64,000 nucleotides of DNA from the IMG/VR virus record IMGVR_UViG_3300044732_000737, positions 1 through 64,000 of that record. One strand, given 5' to 3'. The position numbers were made by a program, and so were the translations under genes. This document shows, piece after piece, positions 15,465 through 25,814 of this stretch (positions are counted from its first letter, which is position 1; the number at the start of each line of letters is the position of its first letter). The DNA is from a virus. The notes under the pieces were generated by a model. That model did no database searches. It was not told the origin of the DNA and saw only the letters and a list, made by a program, of their open reading frames with translations.

Positions 15465-18400
15465 TTAGCGGTTTGCTAACAAGGATTTGACTAGTGATTT
15501 TAATTCATCTAGTTCTGATTGTTGTTGTTGTAGTTGTGAACGTAATGTTGTGACTTCAGTGTCTTGCTCTTTGATGGCTTCTACCAAGAGACCTACCATA
15601 TTGCCATAAGCAACATTTCTTAAGCCATCTTCATCTTGTTCTACAACTTCAGGTAAAACCTTTTCAACTTGTTGAGCAATTACACCAGAGTATCTACGGG
15701 TTTTGTCGTCTAAGTCGTTTCTAGTATAAGTTACGCCTTGAATCAGTTTTACTTTACTTAAAGCATTATCAATTACTTGAATATTTTCTTTTAGTTTAAT
15801 ATCTGAATAAGCTGTAACATTTCCTGTAACGATTAAGTCGTTGCCATTAAAGTAGCCCGAGCCATTTATGTTTCCAGTGTTTCCTGAAATATATGCATCA
15901 ACTGCAGTATATCCGTTTACTGAATGGAACACAATTCTTCCAGTAGCAGCGATTCGAACACGATCATGAATTGTTGAAGTGTCTGGATCGTTACCTTTAA
16001 AGATTAACAATTCGGATTGGTCAGCAGCTCCCCACAATCTGTCAATAATTGCTGCGTGGTCGTAAGCACCTGCACCATCTCCACTGTTTCCATAGAAACG
16101 AATAGCATTACCTGTAGTACCTCCATCAGCTGGGGAAATTTGAATACCGCCAATGCGAGAAGTACCGGCTGGATCTACATAATAACCAGTGTCGGGGCTG
16201 TCGTAAAAGATTGGTGCACGGAAAGAACCACTAGCAAAGACATTACCACCAGTATCAACACCTGCAACAGTAGCGGTTGCGGCTTCAGAATAAAAGTGGA
16301 AACTTTCATTGCCAACTAAAACATTAGCCATCCTTTTGCCGACATACCAACCACTACCAGAACCTCCATTGTAACGAACCATGGCCTCATAGCCATTACC
16401 TGGGTTAATGTATAAGTATTTATCACTAGATCCAACAATAGTTAGATTAGAAAACGATGCTATTGGATTATTGGTTGTAAAATTTAAAGAACTTCCATCC
16501 CAATACATACCCCTACGAGAACCCCAAGAATTGTCGCCACCCATTGACCAGAAACCGTTGTTTTCACCAGCAACATAACAACCATCGACCAAAATACCCA
16601 TCTGATTAGCATTTGGCAAACCATTACCAAAAGCGATTTCGCCTCCGTTAACAGCAAGACCACTCCAACGAGAGCCTGGTAGCCCAGAACCATACCACCC
16701 ACCACCAATAGGGAGAGTGTAACTGGTGTAGTTATCTGCATGCAGGACTTGATTACCACCTTGCGTTAAGGCTCCTACAGAGTTCACAGTACCTGTTGGC
16801 GAAATTGTAAGTCGGTTGTTCCAGCCACCACTAGCATCTGGATCTGCAACTGCTGGGGCATCATAGGTTTGAAAGCGAATTGCGGGGGCACGAAGGGTAA
16901 TGTAGTCCGGACCTGCTCCCCCAGTTGCGTTGTCATTTGAATGGAACAGCAAAAGCTCAGTAATCTCATTTCCAACGTTGGGATCACCTGCTGGAATAGT
17001 GCGAGAAATAATATATGCATTTGGGTCGCCCGGAGTTGGGCCAATTCGTATCCCATCAGAGAACGTAGTACGTCCAGAAACTGTTCCACCAGTTAAAGGT
17101 AATGCGTAAGAATTGTAATTACCTGCATGAAGTGCGGTATTCCCGCCAATAGTGACTGATCCGGTATCGGTTGCCAGTGCGCATCCCCCGTATGTCGAGA
17201 GACCATATGATGGTGCACTGCGAGACCCCCATCCGGCAGGTGATCCAATGTGCACTCGCTCGTAGATGTGAAGAAAATCTCCGCTCTGACTACCAACAGC
17301 ACGGCCACGAATTGTACCTACGGAAATTGCGTTATCATCGGTGCGAGAAAAAGTTGCTGTTCCTGTAACTGTACCTCCACTCAAAGGCAAGGAATAAGAG
17401 CTGTAATTACTAGCAGTGAGCATAGTATTTCCACCCCATCTAGGGGCTTGACCAGCTTCAAGTTTAAAAACGTCAGCTGTAGTACCAGCGTCAGCACTTC
17501 GAATAATAATATCAAACACACCAGCTATAGAACTTGCTGCTGATTTGTAGGCCCTAAAGTATGCTCGGTGGTGTAAACCATCTGTGTCGTTCTGTTGAAA
17601 ACCAAGCTGAATTCTTCCACCAGACGTGTAATTCTGGAAGGTAATGTGCTCAGTGCTTGCTGTATCAAAACGAAGATATTGGATGCCACCAGCAGTTAAT
17701 GGTAAGGCGTAAGAATTATAGTTACCTGCGTGAAGAATTTGGTTGCCATTGTTTGTTACAACACCTGCTTTAGTCAGTCGCAAAATATTGTCAATTTGCG
17801 CTCCACCATTATTAGCTCCAAACACGAGGTCGTCACTACTATCAAGAGCGGTAAATCCAACATACCAGTTTCCGTCATCTCCTGCACGGTTACGTCTCCA
17901 TCGCAGTCCACCCCAAGTTGATGTGCTAGGCATTTGAAAAGCAAGGCCCTCTGCCCAACTTGAAGGTACAGGTGTAATACTTAGATTGCCACTTAAAGAA
18001 CCGCCTGTTAAAGGTAATTTTGAGCTATCTGTTGCAGATGTTGCTGTAGCTGCGTTACCCGTAATGTTAATATTCCAAGTACCAGAGGCTCCATTACCAG
18101 TCAGTGTAGGAGCATATGAGTTGTAATTACCATCATGAATAAACTGACGCCACGCTTGCCAATTTGCACCAGATTGTCTGCGGAACCATACACGATCATC
18201 ATAAAAATTTACATCTATTTGTGCGCCCCATACTGCTGCACCTTCAATACCTCCCCAAGAAAGATAGTGGTGGTCACCATCTGCAGGTTGGTTATAAGCT
18301 CCGCCAGAGGGGATATAATTTGTTCCAGCAGTAAAGGTATCAACTGCTGTAGACAACGCATTGAAATTACTATTTGTAGTACGCACTGCGTTAAGACTAC

Positions 18401-21400
18401 GAGCTTTGTAATCTTGACTATTACCTGCATGGAGAACTTGACTACCTCCTTGAGTAAGAGCGCCTGTTATGTTAACATTACCAGAGCCATCAATCCGGAT
18501 ACCAGTCGAATTGCTATCACGCCCAAACCACGCATAACCATCATATGCATCAATATACGCTGTGCCGTTAGTGTTTTGCCCAACTCGCAATTGATTGTTG
18601 ATACGTACAAGACCAGATACTGTTCCACCACTTAGTGGTAATGCATAAGAGTTGTAATTCCCAGCATGAAGGATGTTGTTATTATTAATAAAAGCAAATG
18701 AGCCATCAGCAGCGATACGTGTTGACAAACTGCCATCAGCCTTACGCAACAATAATTCACCAACATTCGTAGAAAACCAAATACCTGAATAATTTTCGTA
18801 TCCAGAAGTTCTTGAGTATACACCCCAGGAGCTAGAATCCGTAGTAGTAAGAACAGGGCCAGTTAATGTACCACCAGATAATGGTAAATAGGAGCTTAAC
18901 GCAGAACTTGTAATATACCCGCTTGGATTAGTAGCATTATAAGGTGTAAAACCTAAAGCAGTTGTTACATTAGAGCTAGTAATCTCACTCCTAATTGTAG
19001 CAGAACTCTTATTTTCTACACTACCTAAACCAACATCTGAGTTGTTTAAAGTTACAACACCTGTCTTACCAGCAACTGAATCTACAGCACCACTAGTAAT
19101 ATAAATGTAGGTAGTTCCAGACCAACGATAAGTTTTGTTAGTGTCTAACGCTACATAAATCTTTCCAGTAGTTCCTGCCCCGGGAAATGAAGCTAAGTTA
19201 GTGTACTCAAGTACATCATCGACATAGCTAGGCAATTGACTTGCAGGTACTAAGCCTGATCCATCAAGACTAGCATAGCCATTGGCATTACCTTTGTTAG
19301 CAACATTTTCAGGAGTGTACCCTAATGCTGTTGTTACATTGCCAGAAGTAATTCCAGAAATGTAGCCATTTGGGTTAGTACTATTATAAGGTGTAAATCC
19401 AAGGGCACCAGTAACATCGCCTGAAGTCAAACTAATTGCACCTGTACGAGTATTAAAACTTGTCACTCCCCCAACAATATTAATTACGCCAGTACCAGAA
19501 TCATAAGACCCTGCGCCTGTAACTGATATTGCAGAACGAGCACCAGCAGTAGTAATATAGTTAGATGGGTTAGTAGCAGGGTATGCACCAAGATTAGTTA
19601 AGGCACCACTTGCTGTAGTAGCTCCTGTACCGCCATTAGCGATTGGTAGCGTACCGGTTACATTTCCAACATCTACTAAGGACCAAGAAGTTTCTGTACC
19701 ATTTGTATTTAGAAACTTATTTGCATTAGTTGTTTGAGAAGGTAATAAACTGGCTTTTACTGCAGCAGATACAGTTCTAATATTATCTACATGCAAATAC
19801 TGTGGATGGTCATCATCACTGAGACCTGATAAGTTAGAATGGTCATTTACAGCAGCAGCAGAGACACCTGCAGATTGTACAGCCCTAAGGTCGTAGATTT
19901 CTCTTAATCTTGCATTTGGAGTATTCTCATATCCATCATTTCCCTGGAAAATAAGTTTATATAAAGGTCTAAACTCAAGAGAGGGGAAGTTAGTTAATAT
20001 CAGTTCTTCAAACTTTGCAGATTGAGCATTAGATAATGTAGTTAAGTTTGATTGACTAATAATAGCCATAACTGGATGGTTAAGGTTATTAGTTGCAATA
20101 ATCCAAGAACAAGTATAATCATTGTTAAGTACATCTGCTGTTAGCCACACTCCTCCAGAATAATAGTTATACTGAGGTCTGGCAGTACCCTGTTTTAAAG
20201 GGTAGTCTGTCGCAGTATCTAAAATCCATTCGGAAGCACCACTAAGACGCAATACAGGAATCTTTGCAGGAAACAATAGATTTTGTGTCCAGGTATTTTG
20301 AGTAGGTGTTGCTGTTGAAACAACATTAATTTCTAAGTCTTCATCAAAGAATGTACCACTCTCAATACTAATCTGTGCATCTGAATTAAGGTCACCTGTA
20401 CCAGATAGAGTATAACCATTTGCTGCAAATCCACTAGCAATAACTGCTCCACGAGTTCTATGTAAGTACTCATGAGTAGCCCAATCTAGGGTTGTACCAT
20501 GTCTTTCATCAGCAAAGTATGCAGCTTGTCCAGTTGTTGCATTCCAATAAACATAAGATACTGGAGTATCAGTGTCCCAAGTAAAGTAGGTAGTTTTATA
20601 AGATAATACACCTAAGCTACTATAGTAAATATAATACAAGGCTGTTGTATTAGGTAAAGTTATTGTTTGTGCAGTTGAAACTACATTCTTAACACCTTTA
20701 CACCATACTTCAAAAGAACCACCTACTGGACTAATTGTAAATACTCTAGTAGTTGAATTAAATGAAATACTAGAATCATTTTTATTAACAAAACCAATTG
20801 GCTCTTTAGTCGCTGAAACAATATTGTCAATTAGAGCACCTTGAGCAGCAGTAGCATAAGCTGTGCTGTCTGTTGTAGCCGCAGTACCCAATCCAAGATT
20901 AGTTCTTGCGCCAGCAGCTGTAGTGGCTCCTGTACCTCCCGATTCAATATCAACAGTACCAATAATGTTTTCAGCAAGTACTTGACCAACACCATAAACA
21001 TTATAAACCAAGGCATCAACTGCCGCTCCTGCACTAGCAGGTACAGTTAGTGTAAATGAAGTTTCATTAGTTGCTGTGTAGTCTGAAGTTTTTAACAATA
21101 CACCGTTAACATAAACTTGAATTGAGCCTAGTGGATAAGTTACATTGAATATAGTTTGTCCAGCAGTAGCCGTAAAGCTTGTGCGTGTGTAGGCGCTTGT
21201 AGGTAAATTAACTGTTGCCCAATAAGCTGCTGTACCATCAGTTCTCAGGAACTTATCAGCATGAGTGGCCTGTGGAGGCAAAGCATCTACAGTAGCCCAA
21301 GAAGCATTTGTTCCGTCTGTTGTTAAGAATTGTCCATTATGAGTTGCCTGTGTAGGTAACGCATTAATTGTTTTATTTTTCCATGTACTAGTGGCTGATT

Positions 21401-24395
21401 CATATTCTAGAATCTGGCCATTAGTGGCCGAAGTAATTGTTACATCTGTTAAGCCGTCTAAGTTATATCCGTTAGCTAGGGCTGAAGTACCAAGACCTAG
21501 ATTAGTTCTTGCTGTTACAACGTTAGTTAGGTCTGAAAGATTATTACTACCAAGTAAGTAACCATCACCAGACATATAAGCGGCAACCCATGCAGTACCC
21601 GTATAAACTCTCATTCCTTGAAGAGTAGTATTAAAGTACAATGCACCAACAACTAAGGTGTTACCATCGTTGTCTAATGTTGGATTAGAAGCTTTTTCGC
21701 CTAGATATTTATCGTCAAAATTGTCAAAAGCAGCTAGAGCTTGATCACGAGCAGCTTCAGCGGCAACTTTAGCAGATCCTGCAGCAGTGGCACTATTAGC
21801 CGCACTGGTAGCAGATGTATCCGCATTAATAGCTGAAATATTTGCAGCACTTGCAGAAGTACTAGCGGAAGAAGCAGAAGCTGCAGCATTACTAGCTTGG
21901 GTACTCGCAGTTGTAGCTGAGGTACTTGCATTACTAGCGGAAGTACTTGCAGCTGTTGCTGAGTTACTAGCATTAGTTGCTTGTGTACTCGCAGTATTAG
22001 CCGATGCAGTGGCACTAGTAGCAGAATTAGCCGCACTAGTAGCAGAGGCGCTTGCCTCATCAGCTTTAGTGCTTGCCGTATTTGCATAACCAGTAACTGT
22101 AGTAACTGTGTTTGCAGCAGCAATAGAACTTGCTAAAGCATTGTCTGCATAGATCTCTGCGTTAGATTCAGAGGTATCAGCAGAGCTAGCTGAAGTAGCG
22201 GCATTAGACGCATATGTGTTTGCAGCACTAGCACTGGTAGCCGCATTAGTCTCACTAAGGGCAGCAGCATTAGCAGAGTTACCTGCAAGAGTTGCACTTG
22301 TGCTAGCTGAAGCAGAACTTGTATTTGCACTTGAAGCTGAGTTAGCAGCATTAGTTGCGCTAGTTGCGGCATTAGCGGCACTTGTAGTTGCACTACTTGC
22401 GGCACTGGTTGCTTCAGCAGCTTTAGTAGTTGCTGTTGCGGCTGAACCACTAGCGCTTGTTGCAGAGACACTTGCTTCACTAGCTTTAGTTGTTGCAGTA
22501 GCCGCAGCAGTTGTGGCGATACCTTCGCTTAATGCAGATGAGGTAGCGCTTGCTGCAGAGTTAGTAGCACTTGTAGCCGCATCATTGGCGCTTGTAGAAG
22601 CTTCAGCAGCTTTAGTAGTTGCTGTATTTGCGCTAGCAAGAGCATTCGCTTCAGAGGTATCTGCGTTCGCTTCAGAGATACCAGCATTAGTAGCTGAGGT
22701 AGCGGCACTAGCGGCTGAGTTAGCAGCATTAGTCGCTGAATTAGCAGAAGCTAAAGCGCTATTAGCTGAATTAGTAGCTGAGGTAGCACTTGCTGTTGCG
22801 CTATTAGCAGAGTTAGTTGCTTGTGTAGTTGCTGTAGTTGCACTTGTTGCAGCATTAGTAGCACTTACTCCAGAGGCCGAAGCATATGAAGAAGCTAAGT
22901 CAGCACTTGTTGCAGCAGCATTCTTATAGTTAAGAGCATAGTTTTCAGATGCACTAGCATTGATCTCAGAGCTCTCAGCAGCATTCTCAGAAGCCAAAGC
23001 AGCATCAGCACTTGCATCAGCGGCATCAGCAGAGGAGGCAGCTTCAGCGGCTTTATTAATTGCTGTAGTAGCATAGCTCTGTGAAGTGGCAGCACTAGAA
23101 GCAGCTTGAGAAGCACTTAATGCGGCATTCTGAGAAGCTGTTTGTGCAGTAGCATCATAGAACTGCCAACCAGTAGATGTATAAACTTTTAACTTATTCT
23201 CTACGCTATTAAAGTACTCAGCACCAATCATTACTGGGTCACCATTACCGTCTAAGGTAGGGTCAGCATTAAGTTCGCCTAAATAGGTACTTCTAAAGGA
23301 TGCCAAACTAGCTTCAGCGGCAGCCTGAGCAGCGGCAGCATCAGCGGCACTTTGAGCAGCTTCAGCGGCTTTTAATGTGGCTGTACTAGCTGAGGTAGAT
23401 GCAGAGGTAGCACTAAGAACTGCTTGAGCAGCACTTGTAGACGCTTCTGTAGCTTTAGTTGAAGCAGTAGCAGCGCTATTAGAAGCTTCAGAGGCTTTTG
23501 TTGTAGCAGTTGATGCACTAGCGCTTGCTGAGTCTTTCGAAACTAAAGCATCAGCCTGACTAGCAGCAGCTGCAGTAGCACTATTGGTAGCACTTGTAGC
23601 CTGTGTAGTAGCTGTAGTAGCTGAAATAGCAGCTTGGTTAGCGCTTGTGTTAGCACTTGTAGCACTGTTAAGAGCAGACGTTGCACTAGATGCGGCATTG
23701 TCTTCACTGTTGTCTGCATTAGTAGCGCTTGTAGCAGCACTTGCAGCACTTAGACTTGCGGCTAAGGCCTGAGAGTTTGCATTGGTAGAACTTGCTAAGG
23801 CAGAAGAGGCAGATGCTTGAGCTTCATTACGATACAGTAAAGCATTAGCTTCTGAGCTTGCAGCAGCATCTTCACTAGCTGCAGCATCAGCGGCAGATAA
23901 CTCAGAGTCAATAGCACTATCTTCTGAAGCATCAGCCCAATTACTTGCTTCCAGGGCGCTAGCCGCAGCATTAATAGCACTTTGTGCAGAGTTGTTTGAC
24001 TGAGCAGCGGCAGTAACTGCACTTTGAGCGGCAGCATTAGCGCTTGCACTAGCAGCACCTGCACTAGTAGAGGAGTTACTTGCGCTTGTAGCAGAAGCAG
24101 TAGCACTATTACTAGCGGATGTAGCTGAGGTAGCTGCAGCAGCAGCAGACGCAACAGCTAAGGCTGACTTTTCAGCAATTGAGGCTAGCTCGTCAGAAAA
24201 TTCTTGAGCAGTACCTGTGTATCCATTTTGAACAGCAATTTCATATGCGCTGTAACCTTGTGCACCTTGACCCCCAGTACGAGACAAGGACATTATGTAG
24301 TCAACTGTCTGTACCGTTAAAATATTATTTTGAGTTGTTAAGTCTAGTGTAATCGCATTAGGATTAACTGTAACTTCATAATTTTGTGTAGCCAT
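15465..24395 (-). CDS. Giant tail fibre with S74 intramolecular chaperone (2976 residues)
   Basis: After an N-terminal part of about 65 residues (virion-attachment candidate, ending GGQGAQGYSAYE), some 900 residues are almost pure Ala/Ser/Thr/Asn in heptad-like runs, as in the shaft of lambda Stf. Two EYFNS/LYFNT modules (YLGELNADPTLDGNGDP and YLGEKASNPTLDNDGNT) interrupt it. The middle has repeated PLSGGTLTG / HAGNYNSYALPLSGGTVSG units, many ending ILHAGNYNSYA. Near the end is one RAPIFYDSPDTGYYVDPAG module. The C-terminus (VTAYSDIKLKENIQVIDNAL... GVIAQQVEKVLPEVV) is a self-cleaving S74 chaperone followed by a coiled coil. It is probably the main side fibre. Confidence 0.92.
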   Translation of the reverse strand: MATQNYEVTVNPNAITLDLTTQNNILTVQTVDYIMSLSRTGGQGAQGYSAYEIAVQNGYTGTAQEFSDELASIAEKSALAVASAAAAATSATSASNSATASATSASNSSTSAGAASASANAAAQSAVTAAAQSNNSAQSAINAAASALEASNWADASEDSAIDSELSAADAAASEDAAASSEANALLYRNEAQASASSALASSTNANSQALAASLSAASAATSATNADNSEDNAASSATSALNSATSANTSANQAAISATTATTQATSATNSATAAAASQADALVSKDSASASASTATTKASEASNSAATASTKATEASTSAAQAVLSATSASTSASTATLKAAEAAQSAADAAAAQAAAEASLASFRSTYLGELNADPTLDGNGDPVMIGAEYFNSVENKLKVYTSTGWQFYDATAQTASQNAALSASQAASSAATSQSYATTAINKAAEAASSADAADASADAALASENAAESSEINASASENYALNYKNAAATSADLASSYASASGVSATNAATSATTATTQATNSANSATASATSATNSANSALASANSATNAANSAASAATSATNAGISEANADTSEANALASANTATTKAAEASTSANDAATSATNSAASATSSALSEGIATTAAATATTKASEASVSATSASGSAATATTKAAEATSAASSATTSAANAATSATNAANSASSANTSSASASTSATLAGNSANAAALSETNAATSASAANTYASNAATSASSADTSESNAEIYADNALASSIAAANTVTTVTGYANTASTKADEASASATSAANSATSATASANTASTQATNASNSATAASTSASNASTSATTASTQASNAAASASSASTSASAANISAINADTSATSAANSATAAGSAKVAAEAARDQALAAFDNFDDKYLGEKASNPTLDNDGNTLVVGALYFNTTLQGMRVYTGTAWVAAYMSGDGYLLGSNNLSDLTNVVTARTNLGLGTSALANGYNLDGLTDVTITSATNGQILEYESATSTWKNKTINALPTQATHNGQFLTTDGTNASWATVDALPPQATHADKFLRTDGTAAYWATVNLPTSAYTRTSFTATAGQTIFNVTYPLGSIQVYVNGVLLKTSDYTATNETSFTLTVPASAGAAVDALVYNVYGVGQVLAENIIGTVDIESGGTGATTAAGARTNLGLGTAATTDSTAYATAAQGALIDNIVSATKEPIGFVNKNDSSISFNSTTRVFTISPVGGSFEVWCKGVKNVVSTAQTITLPNTTALYYIYYSSLGVLSYKTTYFTWDTDTPVSYVYWNATTGQAAYFADERHGTTLDWATHEYLHRTRGAVIASGFAANGYTLSGTGDLNSDAQISIESGTFFDEDLEINVVSTATPTQNTWTQNLLFPAKIPVLRLSGASEWILDTATDYPLKQGTARPQYNYYSGGVWLTADVLNNDYTCSWIIATNNLNHPVMAIISQSNLTTLSNAQSAKFEELILTNFPSLEFRPLYKLIFQGNDGYENTPNARLREIYDLRAVQSAGVSAAAVNDHSNLSGLSDDDHPQYLHVDNIRTVSAAVKASLLPSQTTNANKFLNTNGTETSWSLVDVGNVTGTLPIANGGTGATTASGALTNLGAYPATNPSNYITTAGARSAISVTGAGSYDSGTGVINIVGGVTSFNTRTGAISLTSGDVTGALGFTPYNSTNPNGYISGITSGNVTTALGYTPENVANKGNANGYASLDGSGLVPASQLPSYVDDVLEYTNLASFPGAGTTGKIYVALDTNKTYRWSGTTYIYITSGAVDSVAGKTGVVTLNNSDVGLGSVENKSSATIRSEITSSNVTTALGFTPYNATNPSGYITSSALSSYLPLSGGTLTGPVLTTTDSSSWGVYSRTSGYENYSGIWFSTNVGELLLRKADGSLSTRIAADGSFAFINNNNILHAGNYNSYALPLSGGTVSGLVRINNQLRVGQNTNGTAYIDAYDGYAWFGRDSNSTGIRIDGSGNVNITGALTQGGSQVLHAGNSQDYKARSLNAVRTTNSNFNALSTAVDTFTAGTNYIPSGGAYNQPADGDHHYLSWGGIEGAAVWGAQIDVNFYDDRVWFRRQSGANWQAWRQFIHDGNYNSYAPTLTGNGASGTWNINITGNAATATSATDSSKLPLTGGSLSGNLSITPVPSSWAEGLAFQMPSTSTWGGLRWRRNRAGDDGNWYVGFTALDSSDDLVFGANNGGAQIDNILRLTKAGVVTNNGNQILHAGNYNSYALPLTAGGIQYLRFDTASTEHITFQNYTSGGRIQLGFQQNDTDGLHHRAYFRAYKSAASSIAGVFDIIIRSADAGTTADVFKLEAGQAPRWGGNTMLTASNYSSYSLPLSGGTVTGTATFSRTDDNAISVGTIRGRAVGSQSGDFLHIYERVHIGSPAGWGSRSAPSYGLSTYGGCALATDTGSVTIGGNTALHAGNYNSYALPLTGGTVSGRTTFSDGIRIGPTPGDPNAYIISRTIPAGDPNVGNEITELLLFHSNDNATGGAGPDYITLRAPAIRFQTYDAPAVADPDASGGWNNRLTISPTGTVNSVGALTQGGNQVLHADNYTSYTLPIGGGWYGSGLPGSRWSGLAVNGGEIAFGNGLPNANQMGILVDGCYVAGENNGFWSMGGDNSWGSRRGMYWDGSSLNFTTNNPIASFSNLTIVGSSDKYLYINPGNGYEAMVRYNGGSGSGWYVGKRMANVLVGNESFHFYSEAATATVAGVDTGGNVFASGSFRAPIFYDSPDTGYYVDPAGTSRIGGIQISPADGGTTGNAIRFYGNSGDGAGAYDHAAIIDRLWGAADQSELLIFKGNDPDTSTIHDRVRIAATGRIVFHSVNGYTAVDAYISGNTGNINGSGYFNGNDLIVTGNVTAYSDIKLKENIQVIDNALSKVKLIQGVTYTRNDLDDKTRRYSGVIAQQVEKVLPEVVEQDEDGLRNVAYGNMVGLLVEAIKEQDTEVTTLRSQLQQQQSELDELKSLVKSLLANR
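21720..24180 (-). repeat. Ala/Ser-rich low-complexity repeat coding for a fibre shaft
   Basis: The DNA is a run of diverged GCTAGTGCT/GCAACTAGC-like codons over about 2.4 kb, coding the Ala/Ser/Thr shaft of the giant fibre. It creates long open frames in other frames and on the plus strand that are not genes. Likely prone to slippage or unequal recombination. Confidence 0.85.
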
Positions 24396-24396
24396 A

Positions 24397-24834
24397 TTAT
24401 GCCTCTGTTGGAGAATATCTTACTTCAATTAGACCCCTAAAAGGTTTCCACACTTGTTTACGAGTACCAATACCAGTATCACGAATTTCTAAATCAATAA
24501 AACCGTATACAGGTTTGTTTGGTGTTGGTTGTGTTGCCCAGCCAGTAATTAATGTTTCTGGAATAACCATGATAAACTGGTTATTAGTGTCAGCTGTATC
24601 CAATAAAGGAATAGTTACAACTGCGCCACCTGGTCTTACTGAATCAGGAATAGCTCCTGATCCATCATTATTCGCTTCTACGACTTTACTAAAAATTTCA
24701 TAATCAGAAATGTTAGTAAGCCAAGATAGGGTTAAGTTTAAGTGTATCTGTTCACCCTTGATAACAGATACTAATACTGCACCATCATCAGATATCAAAT
24801 CTTTTGATGCAGACGTAATTTTACTTCTTGCCAT
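24397..24834 (-). CDS. Probable tail-fibre accessory/structural protein
   Basis: A 145-residue beta-rich protein. It contains GEQIHLNLTLSWLTNISDYEIFSKVVEANNDG and a C-terminal YGFIDLEIRDTGIG...RGLIEVRYSPTE, the plan of small baseplate/fibre-attachment proteins that precede fibres in phage operons. One base separates it from the giant fibre start. Assignment is by context. Confidence 0.6.
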   Translation of the reverse strand: MARSKITSASKDLISDDGAVLVSVIKGEQIHLNLTLSWLTNISDYEIFSKVVEANNDGSGAIPDSVRPGGAVVTIPLLDTADTNNQFIMVIPETLITGWATQPTPNKPVYGFIDLEIRDTGIGTRKQVWKPFRGLIEVRYSPTEA

Positions 24835-24870
24835 TTTTGTTCCCTTCTCGATCCTCAGATGGAGTTCAGG

Positions 24871-25329
24871 TTAATCAATTGGATAAATTAAACTTTTGTT
24901 TCTCTTTATCCAGCCTTGTTTGAGTAACACTCGATTGAATGTTTCATAGTTATCTAGTTCACTAGACGTAACTACTAGACGAATATTCTTTTCTCTAGCA
25001 GCCTCTATCATTGCTTCATGGACAAGAATTAATGCTTTTACAGCAGAATATCCAGATAAGCTACAATGGTAATATAATTGATACAATACTTTTTCTCTAG
25101 AATGAAGGTATGGTCTAGTTGCTTTTGCAGCTATCCAACCAACTAGTTCATCATTGTATTTAACAATCCTGAAGAAATCACCACGTTTAGCAAGAGCTAT
25201 CAGGTTTTCCCTACAGTAAACTTCATCTATTTCGATTTCATTTGATTCATAATGACTAAATAATTCTAATGAAATATCTAGGCATTTATCGATTTCTTCT
25301 AATGTTCTTATTTTATCTATTAATATCAT
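24871..25329 (-). CDS. GNAT-like acetyltransferase
   Basis: A 152-residue protein with the GNAT order: a helical start, KYNDELVGWIAAKATRPY (beta4), YYHCSLSGYSAVKALILVHEA (region of the acetyl-CoA loop and helix 3), IRLVVTSSELDNYETFNRVLLKQGW (beta5, helix 4 and the N-x-x-x-x-x-x-x-L-x-x-x-GW signature). The usual Q/R-x-x-G-x-G/A loop is weak here (SLSGYSAVKA), so activity is uncertain. It is the first gene after promoter P2 and upstream of the fibres. Phage GNAT proteins of unknown substrate are common in this position. Confidence 0.7.
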   Translation of the reverse strand: MILIDKIRTLEEIDKCLDISLELFSHYESNEIEIDEVYCRENLIALAKRGDFFRIVKYNDELVGWIAAKATRPYLHSREKVLYQLYYHCSLSGYSAVKALILVHEAMIEAAREKNIRLVVTSSELDNYETFNRVLLKQGWIKRNKSLIYPID

Positions 25330-25359
25330 ATATAATATATTACCTAGGGGAGCCTAGGA

Positions 25360-25384
25360 TCTCTCTTTAGCGTCCCCTGGTAAA
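25360..25384 (-). promoter_or_regulatory. T7-type phage promoter P2 with hairpin leader
   Basis: Minus-strand CAGGGGACGCTAAAGAGAGA, with a TTTAC run before it. By alignment to T3/T7 (CTAAAGGGAGA) the transcript starts at G25365. The first RNA bases contain CCUAGG-CUCC-CCUAGG (25342..25357), a six-base-pair hairpin. It drives the GNAT-fibre operon. The predicted leader before the ATG at 25329 is only about 36 nt. Confidence 0.88.
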
Positions 25385-25388
25385 TTGA

Positions 25389-25814
25389 TTAATTTGGTTT
25401 AGTTGGCCAAATAACATCAAAAGGATAACCTGATTGTGTGGTTATATCCCTAAGCTCTTGACGATAATTTGTCCAAGCTGTTTGTTTTTCTACACTTAAT
25501 GGATTATTAGGTAATTGAGTCCAGTCAGAACTTGATAACAGCATATATCTCTTTCTTTTAACCTCAATTTCTTTTAGCTGAGAGTTTTCTACCCAAGAAA
25601 AAGTTGCATCATTCCAAAAACAGGAGTTTGATGGTTTTTCTGATTTCTTTATAACTGCACCATCCTGAAAATAATGAGTATCAGGTGCGCATAAACTATC
25701 TGTTTCTAGGAATATATCTTCTGGATATTTTTGCTTTGTTACTTCAAAGGAATCTTCATCTAGTCCATAACCTTGTTGTAAAATGTTTTTAGATATTCTT
25801 GCATAAAATTTCAT
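25389..25814 (-). CDS. Tail assembly chaperone-like protein (Phage_tail_APC family)
   Basis: A 141-residue protein. The C-terminal half contains KRYMLLSSSDWTQLPNNPLS, then AWTNYRQELRDI and YPFDVIWPTKP, the DWTQLP...W-x-x-YRQ-x-LRD pattern of the tail-tip/fibre-associated Phage_tail_APC family. It starts at the stop codon of the J-like gene (ATG overlapping TAATG) and ends just before promoter P2, so it is the last gene of the tail operon. Confidence 0.8.
   Translation of the reverse strand: MKFYARISKNILQQGYGLDEDSFEVTKQKYPEDIFLETDSLCAPDTHYFQDGAVIKKSEKPSNSCFWNDATFSWVENSQLKEIEVKRKRYMLLSSSDWTQLPNNPLSVEKQTAWTNYRQELRDITTQSGYPFDVIWPTKPN

Noticed and set aside
22216-22929. Plus-strand open frame of 237 codons and similar frames at 21787..22089 and 26610..27290
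   Set aside because: They are antisense shadows of Ala/Ser or Gly/Thr repeats in the fibre and tail tip genes, with no ribosome site or family match.
15465-24395. Regular DNA repeats that could suggest a CRISPR array
   Set aside because: The repeats are coding, diverged and without uniform spacers; no cas genes are present.
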